Below are positions 52,316 to 62,000 of a DNA stretch of 64,000 nt, one piece after another. A model generated the notes under the pieces. That model was not told the origin of the DNA and did not search any database. It saw only the letters and a program-made list of their open reading frames with translations. A program made the translations under genes and the position numbers. The stretch is from Bermanella sp034112325 (GTDB lineage Bacteria; Pseudomonadota; Gammaproteobacteria; Pseudomonadales; Oceanobacteraceae). Every line of letters starts with the position of its first letter. Position 1 is the stretch's first letter. The DNA lies in contig JAWUVO010000108.1 in NCBI GenBank assembly GCA_034112325.1, positions 1 through 64,000 on the forward strand, given 5' to 3'.

Positions 52316-54550
52316 CTACTTGGTAATATTATCTATATTACTAAGCCACTGATTTTGCTGTTTAGTTATTTCGATTAAGGTATTTATATCTTTATTCAGA
52401 GAATCTAAATCTTTATCTATGCTGCCAGTTTTTATTTTTTCCTCATGGTTATTACTGATCAATAAATCAATTTCAGACTGTATTGAAAAAACAATCGATT
52501 CTACTTGCTCAGTAATATTTTTATTTTCATTTATTAGCTGGTTAGCTTGACTAAGAGCCTCAACCGACTTATTAGACGCAGCGGTAAGGTTTTCAATTAG
52601 GTTTTTTATCTCTTGAGTACTTGCCTTGGTACGAGTTGCCAGTGTTCTAACTTCGTCGGCGACTACAGCAAAACCTCGTCCTTGTTCTCCTGCTCTCGCA
52701 GCTTCTATAGCTGCGTTAAGAGCTAGTAAGTTAGTTTGCTCTGCAATACTTTGAATAACTTCTAACGAAGTGACAATGCTAGAGGTATCGTCAGCCATTT
52801 CCGAAACGGATTGTTTAGCACTTGTAAACACACTTCCCAAGCTAGAGATTTGTTGATGTTGTTGGGCAAAAGTCTTCTGGCTAGTATTTTTTAAATCGTC
52901 AATTAATTCAATGTCTATATTACTATCTCTAACGTTAATATTCCTAGATGCATCTTGTTTGGTCTTAATATTATTAGCGTCAGTATGTTGTTGATTACGA
53001 CTAATTTTTAACCGTGTATGATTAATATTAGATAGCATTGATTGTAATAATTTTGGATTAGTAGATATTTCCTTTTGTTGACTCTTTATAGAGTTTTTAA
53101 ACACATTTAATTTATTTTGCATAGCTAACTGATTTTCCTGACTCTCTACTAAAGTTGATTTTATAGATGAGATAGCAGTGGCTAATTCAGACGGTTGTAA
53201 AATGATGGGGCGAGAGATATTTTGTATTGTTAATATGTCTAAATTAGTAATATCAGTTAATGTTTGCTGTTGATTTAAACTGTCTCTAATGACCGTCCGT
53301 TTATTTAATAGCCAGCCTATTATTAGACCTATTATTAAACTAATTAAAATTAAACCGTATAAAAAACCATTGTTAGTATATTGGGATAATAAGTTTTCTT
53401 GCTCTTGGTCTATTTCTGTCTGTTGTTCCAAAAAAAATGGTTCTGCAGTGAATAATGTATTTGCGTTGTTTTTATCTATTGTGGTAACCATATTCCACTT
53501 TAGACCAAATAATTTTATCGATTGAATTACCGCATAGTATTCGTTAGTAGATGTTGTCAGACTTATATAGTTATTGTCTGTAGTTAAAATACTTGGGTCG
53601 TTTAATTTTTTTTGTACTTCATTTACTAGTGCATTTTCTACCTCGTCTGGATTTGAATGGCTAGAGGTCATTAGTATATTATTTTGATCAAACAGATAAA
53701 CATTTGCATGTTCAAATCCTTGGCTTCTTATTAATGGTTTAAATGCTTCGGTAGCTGTACGGAATATCAAAACTGCAGAAATTTTCTGTTGATTAAAAAT
53801 TGGTGTCGCCATAAAGCCAGACTGTACTTGCATATATTCACTGAACTCAGTAAACAAGCTTTGCCCTTTAGCCAAGCGTAGCGCATGTTTAAAAGTAATT
53901 GCCAGTGGCGAGGTCGCAAGCTCAGGGCTGTATAAAGGGCTAGCGAAGTCGGTATTTTTATTCACGCTGTAAATCACATGGCCAGTTTTAGCGTCTAACA
54001 AATAAAGTTCGGCAAGTGCAAACTGTTTAGCATAGTTACGATATATAGGGTGATAAAGGCTGTGTGCGCGGCTATAGCTTGTATTTAGCAAACTTTCATT
54101 CATTAGTGATTTGTTGGCCTGGTCAGGGTTGTTAGCTATAAAGTCAAATTGCAGTGCCTGAGTCATAAGGTCTAAACTTTTATTGGAAGAAGGTGTTAAT
54201 GGCTCGGTAAGTGGCTCGCGCTCTTGTAGATAGCTATAAAAGGTATTGGCAAAGGCCTGGCTGGCGACTTGGCTCATGGTGGATTCGGCTAGAGTGAGTA
54301 ATAGCTTGTTACGTTGTTGTAAAAAAAGGGTTAACTGCTGCTGCTTCTGCTTTAGTAATTGTGACAGCTTAGCAAAATACACCCGATCTGTTTGGCGTTT
54401 AATTTCGGCATCTAAGGCTTCAACATTTGTAACGTTAACGTCTTTTATAGAAGCGTCATGCAGTGGCTGGGCAAAGTTATTTGCTGTTAAAAAAAGCAGC
54501 ATTAACCCCAAGCATGTAAATCGCATAGTTTTTAAATATAGGTGTGACAT
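52316..54550 (-). CDS. Methyl-accepting chemotaxis protein
   Basis: The protein has 744 residues: an N-terminal membrane helix (about 8-27), a large periplasmic sensor of about 365 residues (likely Cache-type; no motif is decisive), a second helix (about 395-415, LYGLILISLIIGLIIGWLL) and a cytoplasmic signalling domain with the hairpin EQTNLLALNAAIEAARAGEQ then GRGFAVVADEVRTLA. No clear HAMP domain is seen; a linker of about 120 residues replaces it. It controls CheA through CheW; ligand unknown. Confidence 0.9.
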   Translation of the reverse strand: MSHLYLKTMRFTCLGLMLLFLTANNFAQPLHDASIKDVNVTNVEALDAEIKRQTDRVYFAKLSQLLKQKQQQLTLFLQQRNKLLLTLAESTMSQVASQAFANTFYSYLQEREPLTEPLTPSSNKSLDLMTQALQFDFIANNPDQANKSLMNESLLNTSYSRAHSLYHPIYRNYAKQFALAELYLLDAKTGHVIYSVNKNTDFASPLYSPELATSPLAITFKHALRLAKGQSLFTEFSEYMQVQSGFMATPIFNQQKISAVLIFRTATEAFKPLIRSQGFEHANVYLFDQNNILMTSSHSNPDEVENALVNEVQKKLNDPSILTTDNNYISLTTSTNEYYAVIQSIKLFGLKWNMVTTIDKNNANTLFTAEPFFLEQQTEIDQEQENLLSQYTNNGFLYGLILISLIIGLIIGWLLNKRTVIRDSLNQQQTLTDITNLDILTIQNISRPIILQPSELATAISSIKSTLVESQENQLAMQNKLNVFKNSIKSQQKEISTNPKLLQSMLSNINHTRLKISRNQQHTDANNIKTKQDASRNINVRDSNIDIELIDDLKNTSQKTFAQQHQQISSLGSVFTSAKQSVSEMADDTSSIVTSLEVIQSIAEQTNLLALNAAIEAARAGEQGRGFAVVADEVRTLATRTKASTQEIKNLIENLTAASNKSVEALSQANQLINENKNITEQVESIVFSIQSEIDLLISNNHEEKIKTGSIDKDLDSLNKDINTLIEITKQQNQWLSNIDNITK

Positions 54551-54681
54551 TACTTAGGTATAGGTCAATTTCTATACTTTTGGGGGCTAAAGCTAGATTA
54601 TTAGTAGTTATAGGCGGCCATATTTAAGGATCTGCGGCCTATATCAAAAAAACGGCGTTGCTTGACTATTTTACCACTAAT

Positions 54682-55653
54682 TTAACGATTCAAATATTGG
54701 TGCATGAACTTACCGCGCTCCTCTGGACTAAGCGGTCCGGTAGTATCCATTAGTGCATTAATTTCATTAGACTTAGCCATAAAAAAATCTATAAACGCTC
54801 GAACTCTTTTAGCTTGATGGCGACCACTGGGAAATACCAGGTGCATGGGTTCTTGTATTATTTCCCAGTCAGGCAAAATGACTTCTAGGTCTCCATTATG
54901 GATATGTTCAAAAGAAAATAGCGTTGCTCCTATGGCAACCCCTTGACTAGCCAGTACATGCTGCAAGGCCACTTGATGATGATTGACTAGAACAGCGCCT
55001 TCATAATTTACATTGATTCTTTCACCTGTTTGTTTGTGGGTGAAAATACTCGCGTGAATAAAACCATTACGTGTGCCGGTCTCAATCCATGGAACTTGGG
55101 CTAATTGATCGGGGTGGTTAAATGGACCATATTGTTTAATGAATTGTGGCGTGGCTAGTAAAACAGATTCAGTCTCATCAAACTTGCGAGCAATCAAGCT
55201 AGAGTCTTCTAATTGTCCAAACGCAAAAGCTATGTCAAAACCATCTCTTACAAGGTTGGTTTCGTTGTCACTGTAAACCATTTCTAAATTTACTTTAGGG
55301 TACTCGTGTTTAAACTCAGCCATCCATTTTCCTAGTACATCAACAGCAAAGCTAACTGGAGCTGCAATGCGTAATAAACCACTAGTCTCGGTTTGATTGT
55401 CGCTAATACGTGAATGTATATCGCTTATTTCTTCAAACAAAGGTTTGTATTGCTGATAATACTGTAGGCCAATATCGGTAGTGTGTACTTCGCGAGTGGT
55501 GCGTTCTAATAAGCGCACACTGAGTTTAGATTCAAGGTCAGTGATCATACGGCTCACTCGAGACTTAGGAACGCCAAGTGCCTTCGCGGCCCCAGTAAAG
55601 CTACCTTCTTGTACAACTTTTATAAACACTGACATCTGATTTAAATCTAACAT
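54682..55653 (-). CDS. LysR-family transcriptional regulator
   Basis: The protein has 323 residues. N-terminal winged helix FIKVVQEGSFTGAAKALGVP, then KSRVSRMITDLESKLSVRLL, followed by the substrate-binding domain (about 90-295). The family matches the CrgA/YafC-like LysR subgroup (LLRIAAPVSFAVDVLG). It lies downstream of the cytochrome operon on the same strand, separated by a terminator. Confidence 0.92.
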   Translation of the reverse strand: MLDLNQMSVFIKVVQEGSFTGAAKALGVPKSRVSRMITDLESKLSVRLLERTTREVHTTDIGLQYYQQYKPLFEEISDIHSRISDNQTETSGLLRIAAPVSFAVDVLGKWMAEFKHEYPKVNLEMVYSDNETNLVRDGFDIAFAFGQLEDSSLIARKFDETESVLLATPQFIKQYGPFNHPDQLAQVPWIETGTRNGFIHASIFTHKQTGERINVNYEGAVLVNHHQVALQHVLASQGVAIGATLFSFEHIHNGDLEVILPDWEIIQEPMHLVFPSGRHQAKRVRAFIDFFMAKSNEINALMDTTGPLSPEERGKFMHQYLNR

Positions 55654-55731
55654 ATACGACCTAGTGCTTAAAGAGTTTCAGGAATGATAACTTAGTTTAA
55701 CTAGATAATAGTAGAAATAGTAAAAATAAAA

Positions 55732-55757
55732 AAGCCAGACTATTGATAGTCTGGCTT
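55732..55757 (-). terminator. Terminator of the cytochrome operon (minus strand)
   Basis: Perfect 11-bp arms aagccagacta and tagtctggctt around ttga. On the minus strand the hairpin is followed by a T-run (the A-rich stretch to its left on plus). Confidence 0.88.
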
Positions 55758-55793
55758 GGATAAAAATAGCGATGAGTTAATAAATTTCAATAA

Positions 55794-57086
55794 CTAAGGA
55801 GCCAAAGTTAATCCACATGTATTTTCGGGCATGTCATCAATCCATTTTTCAATAAGATAAACTCCTTCCTGATGAATAGTGCTTCTACCAAGTTCGGGCA
55901 TTTTATGAGTTCCTTCTAATGAATTCATTCTAAAGGGAAGGTAAGATACTTCTGAGTGCCCTGGTACAATATCAAATGGATGATCATCTTCACCACTGGC
56001 TAAGGCTTTTTTACAAGTACCAAAGTCGGTAGAAACTGGATCAAACATTCTATTGAATTCTAATCTTAAGCCACTATCTCCAGCAGGGCCTTCATAAAAA
56101 GGTTCGACTAATGACAATTCTGAGCGATGACAATGTGCACAGTTAATATCTAGATAACTTCGTGCAGCCGTTGCAAGTTCGTCAGAACTCAAAGCATCAA
56201 TAGCAGTTTTAGTCGCGCTTATGCTATCTGCATCATGAAAATTAGCAGCCGTATCAACACTTGTTTTGTCGACGGGAGCTCCGGTTAAAATCCCAGCATT
56301 TTCCCAATATGTTAATTGGTTTTGTAGGCCATCAGAATATAAGAAATCGTTATTTAAAAAGCGAGCTTTGGGACCAATAGGTTTAAATATAGATCGTCTT
56401 ACGTCATTACTATCTTGTAGCATAGGCACGATTGCATGGCACTCTGCACAATCTGAAGCTCTGGGTACTTCATAGGTGAAATTTAATAGCGAACTATCAT
56501 GAGTAATAGTAATGTCAACAGACTTACCAATTACAATAAATTTAGCATCAGTTGATGCCTCCCAATAGTATGGTAATGCTATCCATCCTGAATCTCTGTT
56601 AATTAGTAAACGTGTTTCAATTACAGTTTGTGCTCCCGTTCTATTGGCCGTGTCATCAGGTAATGCAAATGTTTTTACTAATACACTGCCTACTGGAAAT
56701 TCCATAACCTCGTTATTGCTATAGGTAGCCGATTCGCCATCGGGAACAAATATAAAACGATATTTGCTAGCATAATCAGTGAATAGAGCAGTGGATAAAT
56801 CGTAAGGAATACCTCCTGCAGTTGGATTATTTGTTGGGTCAGTGGCATCAGTAAATAAATTATAGTCGGACAGGTTTTCGCAGTTATTATTCAATAATGC
56901 ATTCCAGTTTATACCGCTAACTTGTTGCTTGCAGTAATCAGTTTCATCTGGTGTTGGTGTCTTTGGCGTTGGTGTTGTTGCAGTTTCTGAATTAGAAGCT
57001 CCGCCCCCACAGGCACTTAATATAATAACAGTCGAAATTATTGCCACTGCTTTAAGAATTAATGAATTAAATGTGTAGCTTGTCAT
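55794..57086 (-). CDS. SO2930-family dihaem c-type cytochrome lipoprotein
   Basis: The protein has 430 residues from ATG 57084-57086, which has gagga seven bases upstream on minus; an ATG at 57113 adds nine residues. Lipobox ILSAC. Two haem sites: CAECH (about residue 210) and CAHCH (about 320). Between and after are conserved segments PYDLSTALFTDYASKYRFIF, GHSEVSYLPFRMNSLEGTHK, MPELGRS, IDDMP. It matches the TIGR03806 family, which pairs with the beta-helix protein encoded just upstream on minus. Redox role on the cell surface inferred. Confidence 0.88.
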   Translation of the reverse strand: MTSYTFNSLILKAVAIISTVIILSACGGGASNSETATTPTPKTPTPDETDYCKQQVSGINWNALLNNNCENLSDYNLFTDATDPTNNPTAGGIPYDLSTALFTDYASKYRFIFVPDGESATYSNNEVMEFPVGSVLVKTFALPDDTANRTGAQTVIETRLLINRDSGWIALPYYWEASTDAKFIVIGKSVDITITHDSSLLNFTYEVPRASDCAECHAIVPMLQDSNDVRRSIFKPIGPKARFLNNDFLYSDGLQNQLTYWENAGILTGAPVDKTSVDTAANFHDADSISATKTAIDALSSDELATAARSYLDINCAHCHRSELSLVEPFYEGPAGDSGLRLEFNRMFDPVSTDFGTCKKALASGEDDHPFDIVPGHSEVSYLPFRMNSLEGTHKMPELGRSTIHQEGVYLIEKWIDDMPENTCGLTLAP

Positions 57087-57212
57087 AAGGAAATCCTCGA
57101 AATAACATCTCATAAATCGGGCTTTGCCCTAGAACTAATTTTAATTAGCCAGCTAACACCTCGCACATGGCGAGGAGTAGTGGATTTTGAGGTAATTAAA
57201 TATTAAACAATA

Positions 57213-58844
57213 TTAAAGAGAGCAAGCCGCGTTGCCAGCATCGTCGCCATTGCAACCATAAACCTTTCCGTTAATAGTCACTGTCGCGGCAGTTAAGCGT
57301 GTTGTTTTAGTACAATTTAATAATGTTTTGTTTTCCATACTATCTAAGCGTAATGTCGCTACTGGTGCGGGGTCAGAGTTAAAGTTTGCGGCATCAAGTG
57401 GATTTACACCATAAACTAGACCTATGTTTAAAGGATTCTCAGGGCTATTAGCGTTTATATTATCGCTTTCGCAAATTAAATCTTTAGCGTCGTAGGCGTT
57501 ATGATCGATGCCTACAGAGGTGGCTTGAATTCCTAAATCGGTGTCCATAGAGTTGCGTAAATCGTCAAAGCCTGTGAGCTGCCCTGCATTTGATAGTAAT
57601 TCGCCAATACCACCATAAAGAATAGTAGGGAATGGCTGTGGCTCACCTGTAGCATTGAAACCGTATGCATAGCCTTGAATTACGTCGTTCAGTAGATCAC
57701 TTTCAGGAGCTAAACCATTATCTGAAAATGTATTGTTGGTAATATTAATATTCTTAACCAGAGGGCTCCAGCCATTAGATAGTTCTGATGTGTAGTTTGA
57801 ACCGTAGTTCGCAACATCTTCATCAAGTAAAAAATAACTAGAAATTGCCACACCAACTGTCTTATTGTTGGTAACAACGTTGTTATAAAATTCCATATCG
57901 CTGGTAGCAAAAACTAATAATCCAGTACCTGATGGTGCAAAACCAACTACACCCGTACCTACGTTTTCTGTGTTGTTATCACGAGTAATATTATTAAACC
58001 AACGAACATTACCGCCGTAAGGAACCGTAGTCCCGGTAAGGTCAAAACTTAATAAACCAGCAGAGTTATCAAATGCTAAGTTATTATATACATCGGCATT
58101 TTTAGTATTTTCAATCTCTATACCAGCAACGTTTTCTTCTGCAATATTATTACGCACTACCACATTATTAGATTGGCCCACATAGATACCGGCATCAGCA
58201 GAGCCTTTAGAATAAGAGTTTTCAACTAATACATTTTGGCTCGATACTGGATAAATTCCATATGCGCCATTCATTGTATCTGCGGTGGCAGCGGCCAATG
58301 GAGTTTCCCAAACAGCCGCGGTAAAGTTAAAGTGAATACCGTTCACTCCATCGGCTTTAAGGCCGTTTTTGTTGGCTTCGTGTACAGCTAAATCACGAAC
58401 CGTAATATTATTACCGCCTAAAAATTTAATGCCATCGTTACCTGTAGATCCATCAAAATTTAATATGGTCGATTCAATACCATAGCCTGTTAAAGTTAGA
58501 CCGCTTGCCCCTGAAATATTAATAGTTGAGTCGACTACAAAATTTCCAGCAGGTAACACCACAACGGTATTGTCGTCTAGATCAAACAAAGCAGTGGTAA
58601 TCTCGTCTGTTATATTATCGCCGTTGGCTGCTTCTGGTGCTACGTATATGGCGTTTGCTGGCAATACAAAACCAGATGCGCTACAAGTAGCGGAAGACGG
58701 ACATTCTGGAATGGCTACTTGGTATACGCCCGGAACAGCTACCTCTGGAATCTCAGGCGAAGTTTTATTACCACTGCCACAGCCAGCTAAAACTAGGCCA
58801 GCTGTAATAGCGGTTACCAGTTTTAATTTATTATTATTTTTCAT
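57213..58844 (-). CDS. Parallel beta-helix lipoprotein, partner of the SO2930-type cytochrome
   Basis: The protein has 543 residues with lipobox LAGC (Cys about 22). Right-handed parallel beta-helix of about 12 turns at about 100-400 (GIKFLGGNNITVRDLAVHEA, GIYVGQSNNVVVRNNIAEEN, GIEIENTKNADVYNNLAFDN). It matches TIGR03805. In other genomes the two genes always seem adjacent, as here (126-bp gap). Possible binding of a polysaccharide or lipid; function not established. Confidence 0.86.
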   Translation of the reverse strand: MKNNNKLKLVTAITAGLVLAGCGSGNKTSPEIPEVAVPGVYQVAIPECPSSATCSASGFVLPANAIYVAPEAANGDNITDEITTALFDLDDNTVVVLPAGNFVVDSTINISGASGLTLTGYGIESTILNFDGSTGNDGIKFLGGNNITVRDLAVHEANKNGLKADGVNGIHFNFTAAVWETPLAAATADTMNGAYGIYPVSSQNVLVENSYSKGSADAGIYVGQSNNVVVRNNIAEENVAGIEIENTKNADVYNNLAFDNSAGLLSFDLTGTTVPYGGNVRWFNNITRDNNTENVGTGVVGFAPSGTGLLVFATSDMEFYNNVVTNNKTVGVAISSYFLLDEDVANYGSNYTSELSNGWSPLVKNINITNNTFSDNGLAPESDLLNDVIQGYAYGFNATGEPQPFPTILYGGIGELLSNAGQLTGFDDLRNSMDTDLGIQATSVGIDHNAYDAKDLICESDNINANSPENPLNIGLVYGVNPLDAANFNSDPAPVATLRLDSMENKTLLNCTKTTRLTAATVTINGKVYGCNGDDAGNAACSL

Positions 58845-59054
58845 TTTGAGTCTCTAGAAGTTTAGAATTACTCCACTAGGTTAAGTTTGAATATGATCTA
58901 AGTAGATGTCATATTTGGCCGTTTGGCGCAGTTTGACTTTTTTAGGCCGGATATCACATGGGAGTTTTTTTAGGGGAGTAAACAAAAAGAGTTGATGTTT
59001 TAGTGTTTAAAAATTTTGCCTTTAGTACATTCATACAAAAGGCCGTTATATGAA

Positions 59055-60113
59055 TCAGCTGTTTTGATAAGTCTTACGATAAAAGCTAGGGGTTTTTCCA
59101 ACCCATTTTTTAAACGCATGTCTAAAATTAGTTACGTCGCTAAAGCCAATAAGATTAGAAATATCCTCAATAGTTATTTCGGTACGGGTTAAATACTCTA
59201 TGGATAGTTGGCAGCGTACTTTATTAAGTATTTTTTGATATGAAGTACCCAGATTACTAAGTTGACGACGTAATGTTCGCGAACTTACTTTAAATGCACT
59301 GGCTAACATTTCTATATCTGGATAGTCACCAGCACAGCTTATTAAGATCTCTTGAATCTCATTTACCAATGAATCTTTTTGGCGAATGTTTTCTGATAAT
59401 TCGTTACAGTATGGTAAATACTTGGCAATATCTGCATGGTTACCTTCTTGTAATTTTCGCTTTAAATTTACTTCATCTACATCCCAGCCATTAAATTCAG
59501 CGTCAAATTCTACAGTACATCCATAAATTCTTTCATACGTCGCACGGTTTTTTTCATCGTTAAATGTAAATGAAATATTTTGAAACTTAAGGTCATCACC
59601 AAATATACTCCGGGCTATATTTAGGCGTGCGCTATTGCCTAATGCTACAAAGAACCCTAGCGAGTCTTGGTCAATATTTTGAACATTATAAAGTTTAGCG
59701 ACCATAGTACCGTTTTTAACAGTACTGGCTCGTTTAAGTAGATTACCAATAAGTGAGTTATATTTTTCGGCCATTAGTAAGGCATGCTCAACATCTTTAC
59801 ATGATGCAATTGCATAACCAAAAACACCAATGTCGCTAACCTGATAAGTAGTCCCTATATAAGCGCCGGCTACTGGGCCTAAGTGGTTAGAGCAATATTT
59901 GAACGCCTTTAACATTTTAAAAGCCGGAATAAAGTCTTCACTTAGCTGGCTTCTTGAAATATCAATATGCTTAAGTAGATCTGAGCTATCCATATCATCA
60001 TGATTATCTAAGAAACGTACGATGTTACGTATTTCAAACGAAGGGTATGGCTGATCTCCCAATACTGAAAGTATATAATCAGTGGGCGGATTTATTTGAG
60101 CTTGATTGTTCAC
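59055..60113 (-). CDS. AraC-family transcriptional regulator
   Basis: The protein has 352 residues from GTG 60111-60113, which has tagga six bases upstream on minus; an ATG at 60258 would add 49 residues without homology. An N-terminal ligand-binding domain of the arabinose-binding-like OruR/ArgR group (about 20-205, VAGAYIGTTYQVSDIGVFGY) precedes the C-terminal double helix-turn-helix (about 255-345, MLASAFKVSSRTLRRQLSNL, then IEDISNLIGFSDVTNFRHAF). Possibly regulates the neighbouring cytochrome/beta-helix pair, to which it is upstream on the same strand. Confidence 0.88.
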   Translation of the reverse strand: MNNQAQINPPTDYILSVLGDQPYPSFEIRNIVRFLDNHDDMDSSDLLKHIDISRSQLSEDFIPAFKMLKAFKYCSNHLGPVAGAYIGTTYQVSDIGVFGYAIASCKDVEHALLMAEKYNSLIGNLLKRASTVKNGTMVAKLYNVQNIDQDSLGFFVALGNSARLNIARSIFGDDLKFQNISFTFNDEKNRATYERIYGCTVEFDAEFNGWDVDEVNLKRKLQEGNHADIAKYLPYCNELSENIRQKDSLVNEIQEILISCAGDYPDIEMLASAFKVSSRTLRRQLSNLGTSYQKILNKVRCQLSIEYLTRTEITIEDISNLIGFSDVTNFRHAFKKWVGKTPSFYRKTYQNS

Positions 60114-60282
60114 GATACTTCCTACCACGTTACTTCTGTAAGGTTGAGTTATTATTGTTATATCAAGGAAAGTGCTCTCAATAATAAAACAAAATTGGCC
60201 TAAATTGCCATAATACTTTTTAGCCTGTGATTTTGCACACACTTTGGTCATTTTACACACTTAGTGCAGATCTTGTGAACGA

Positions 60283-60312
60283 TTACACCGCTAGGTGACA
60301 AACTGTTATAAT
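60283..60312 (+). promoter_or_regulatory. Likely promoter of tcdA
   Basis: -35-like ttacac (60283-60288), 18 bp, then extended -10 tgttataat (tataat at 60307-60312). The start codon is about 90 bp further on. Confidence 0.5.
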
Positions 60313-60404
60313 AACCGTCTTTTTAAGTAGTGATGCAGTAGTAAAAATGATTCAAAACAGCTTACTTATGATAAATTCAACCGTTTGGACTTGCGGGGCT
60401 GAAA

Positions 60405-61208
60405 ATGTCGTATCTTGATCGATTTTCTGGTGTGGCCCGTCTTTATGGTATGGACGCATTAGAAACATTCAAAACTGCTAAAGTTGCAGTGGTGGGTGTG
60501 GGCGGAGTGGGCTCGTGGGTAGCTGAGGGCTTGGCTCGTACCGGTTTTGGTAATATCCATTTAATTGATATGGATGATATTTGTGTCACCAACACTAATC
60601 GTCAGATACATACCAATCAGTCTACCATTGGCCAGTTAAAAGTAGAGGCCATGGCGGAACGTTTGAGGGCTATAAATCCCGAGATTAATGCCGTACCAGT
60701 GATGGACTTTTTAACTAAAGAGAATATTAAAGAGCACCTAGAGGGTTTTGATTTTGTAGTCGACGCTATTGATTCGGTTAAAGTTAAGGCGGCTTTAATT
60801 GCTTGGTGCAAGCGCAACAAAGTTCCCATTATTACTACTGGTGCAGCTGGTGGGCAAATGGACCCAACGCAGATTACCATTGGCGATTTAAATAAAACTT
60901 ATAATGATCCCTTGGCTCGCAAGGTTAGAACCGAGCTTCGTCGTGAGTATAATTTTTCTCGTAACCAGCAGCGTAATTATAGTGTTATGTGTGTGTATTC
61001 AACCGAGCAGTTAAATTATCCACAGCCAGATGGTTCTATTTGCAAACAAAAAGCTTTTACCGACGGTTCTGTTAAATTAGATTGTGCCGTAGGTCTAGGA
61101 GCCGCCACTATGGTGACGGCTACATTTGGTCTGGTTGCCGCATCTAAGGTCGCTGAGCGACTTGCTAAAATAGTCAAAAAGCCAAAAAAACCTAAAAGTG
61201 CTAGATGA
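60405..61208 (+). CDS. tcdA: tRNA threonylcarbamoyladenosine dehydratase
   Basis: The protein has 267 residues. E1-like fold: the ATP-binding VAVVGVGGVGSWVAEGLART, then MDDICVTNTNRQ, then DFVVDAIDSVKVKAALIAWC and the late RNYSVMCVYSTEQ. It cyclises t6A37 on tRNA to ct6A. Overlaps the next gene by 4 bp (ATGA). Confidence 0.94.
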   Translation: MSYLDRFSGVARLYGMDALETFKTAKVAVVGVGGVGSWVAEGLARTGFGNIHLIDMDDICVTNTNRQIHTNQSTIGQLKVEAMAERLRAINPEINAVPVMDFLTKENIKEHLEGFDFVVDAIDSVKVKAALIAWCKRNKVPIITTGAAGGQMDPTQITIGDLNKTYNDPLARKVRTELRREYNFSRNQQRNYSVMCVYSTEQLNYPQPDGSICKQKAFTDGSVKLDCAVGLGAATMVTATFGLVAASKVAERLAKIVKKPKKPKSAR

Positions 61209-61954
61209 GTGTTATCTATTCTAAACAAGTAGGCGCTGTAGAATATAAGGTAACAACCGCTGGTAATTCAGTTCGTTTATACAGTAATGGCGTACTTCAC
61301 AGTCAATACAATCCGGTGCATCCTATTAGCGGTGCTATTTGGGATTTACTTTTATTACCTGCTTTTTTAATGCCCATGCCACCTAAAAATATTTTGTTAC
61401 TAGGATTAGGTGGCGGTACCCTGGTGCATTTAATTCGCTTGTTCTTTCCTAATGCCAGTATCACCTGTGTCGATATTGATAAGCAGCATATTAAAATAGC
61501 AAAGCGCTTTTTTAAAATACCAAGCAAGAATATTAGCATTATTGAGGGAGATGCATACGCGGTATTACATGCTTCAGCCCAACGTTACGATTGGATTATA
61601 GACGACGTATTTCAGCATGTAAGTGGTCAGCCAGAACGTGGCAGTGAGATGTTTACATTGCTAACAACCTACCAGTCTAACTTAACTAAAAATGGCATGC
61701 TGAGCTTGAACCTAATTGGTAAAAGGCAGTTAGAAGATATGCAACCGTTAATGACGGGTTTTAATCAAGTGGTGCAGTTTAGTCACAGTCTTTATGAAAA
61801 TAAAATTGTGGCGTTGTTAAATGTTGCTGAGCAAAACTTTCCTAATGCAATTAAAAAAGGCTTTAAATCTCAATTAATGAAATTTAAAGCCTTAGATCAA
61901 ACTCGTAAAACTTGCCGCTTAAACTATAAAATACGCCTACTTAAAGCAGGATAG
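61205..61954 (+). CDS. Spermidine synthase-like methyltransferase-fold protein
   Basis: The protein has 249 residues. The Rossmann fold for decarboxylated SAM or SAM is clear: NILLLGLGGGTLVHLIRLFF, then ITCVDIDKQHIKIAKRFF, then GDAYAVLHASAQRYDWIIDD. The N-terminal beta domain of true spermidine synthases is reduced to about 45 residues. Coupled to tcdA by overlap, which hints at an RNA or nucleotide link, but the substrate is unknown. Confidence 0.75.
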   Translation: MSVIYSKQVGAVEYKVTTAGNSVRLYSNGVLHSQYNPVHPISGAIWDLLLLPAFLMPMPPKNILLLGLGGGTLVHLIRLFFPNASITCVDIDKQHIKIAKRFFKIPSKNISIIEGDAYAVLHASAQRYDWIIDDVFQHVSGQPERGSEMFTLLTTYQSNLTKNGMLSLNLIGKRQLEDMQPLMTGFNQVVQFSHSLYENKIVALLNVAEQNFPNAIKKGFKSQLMKFKALDQTRKTCRLNYKIRLLKAG

Positions 61955-62000
61955 TTAAAGTTTTTAGTTAAGTTTTATAGTTAAGTCTTGTAGTAAAAAC

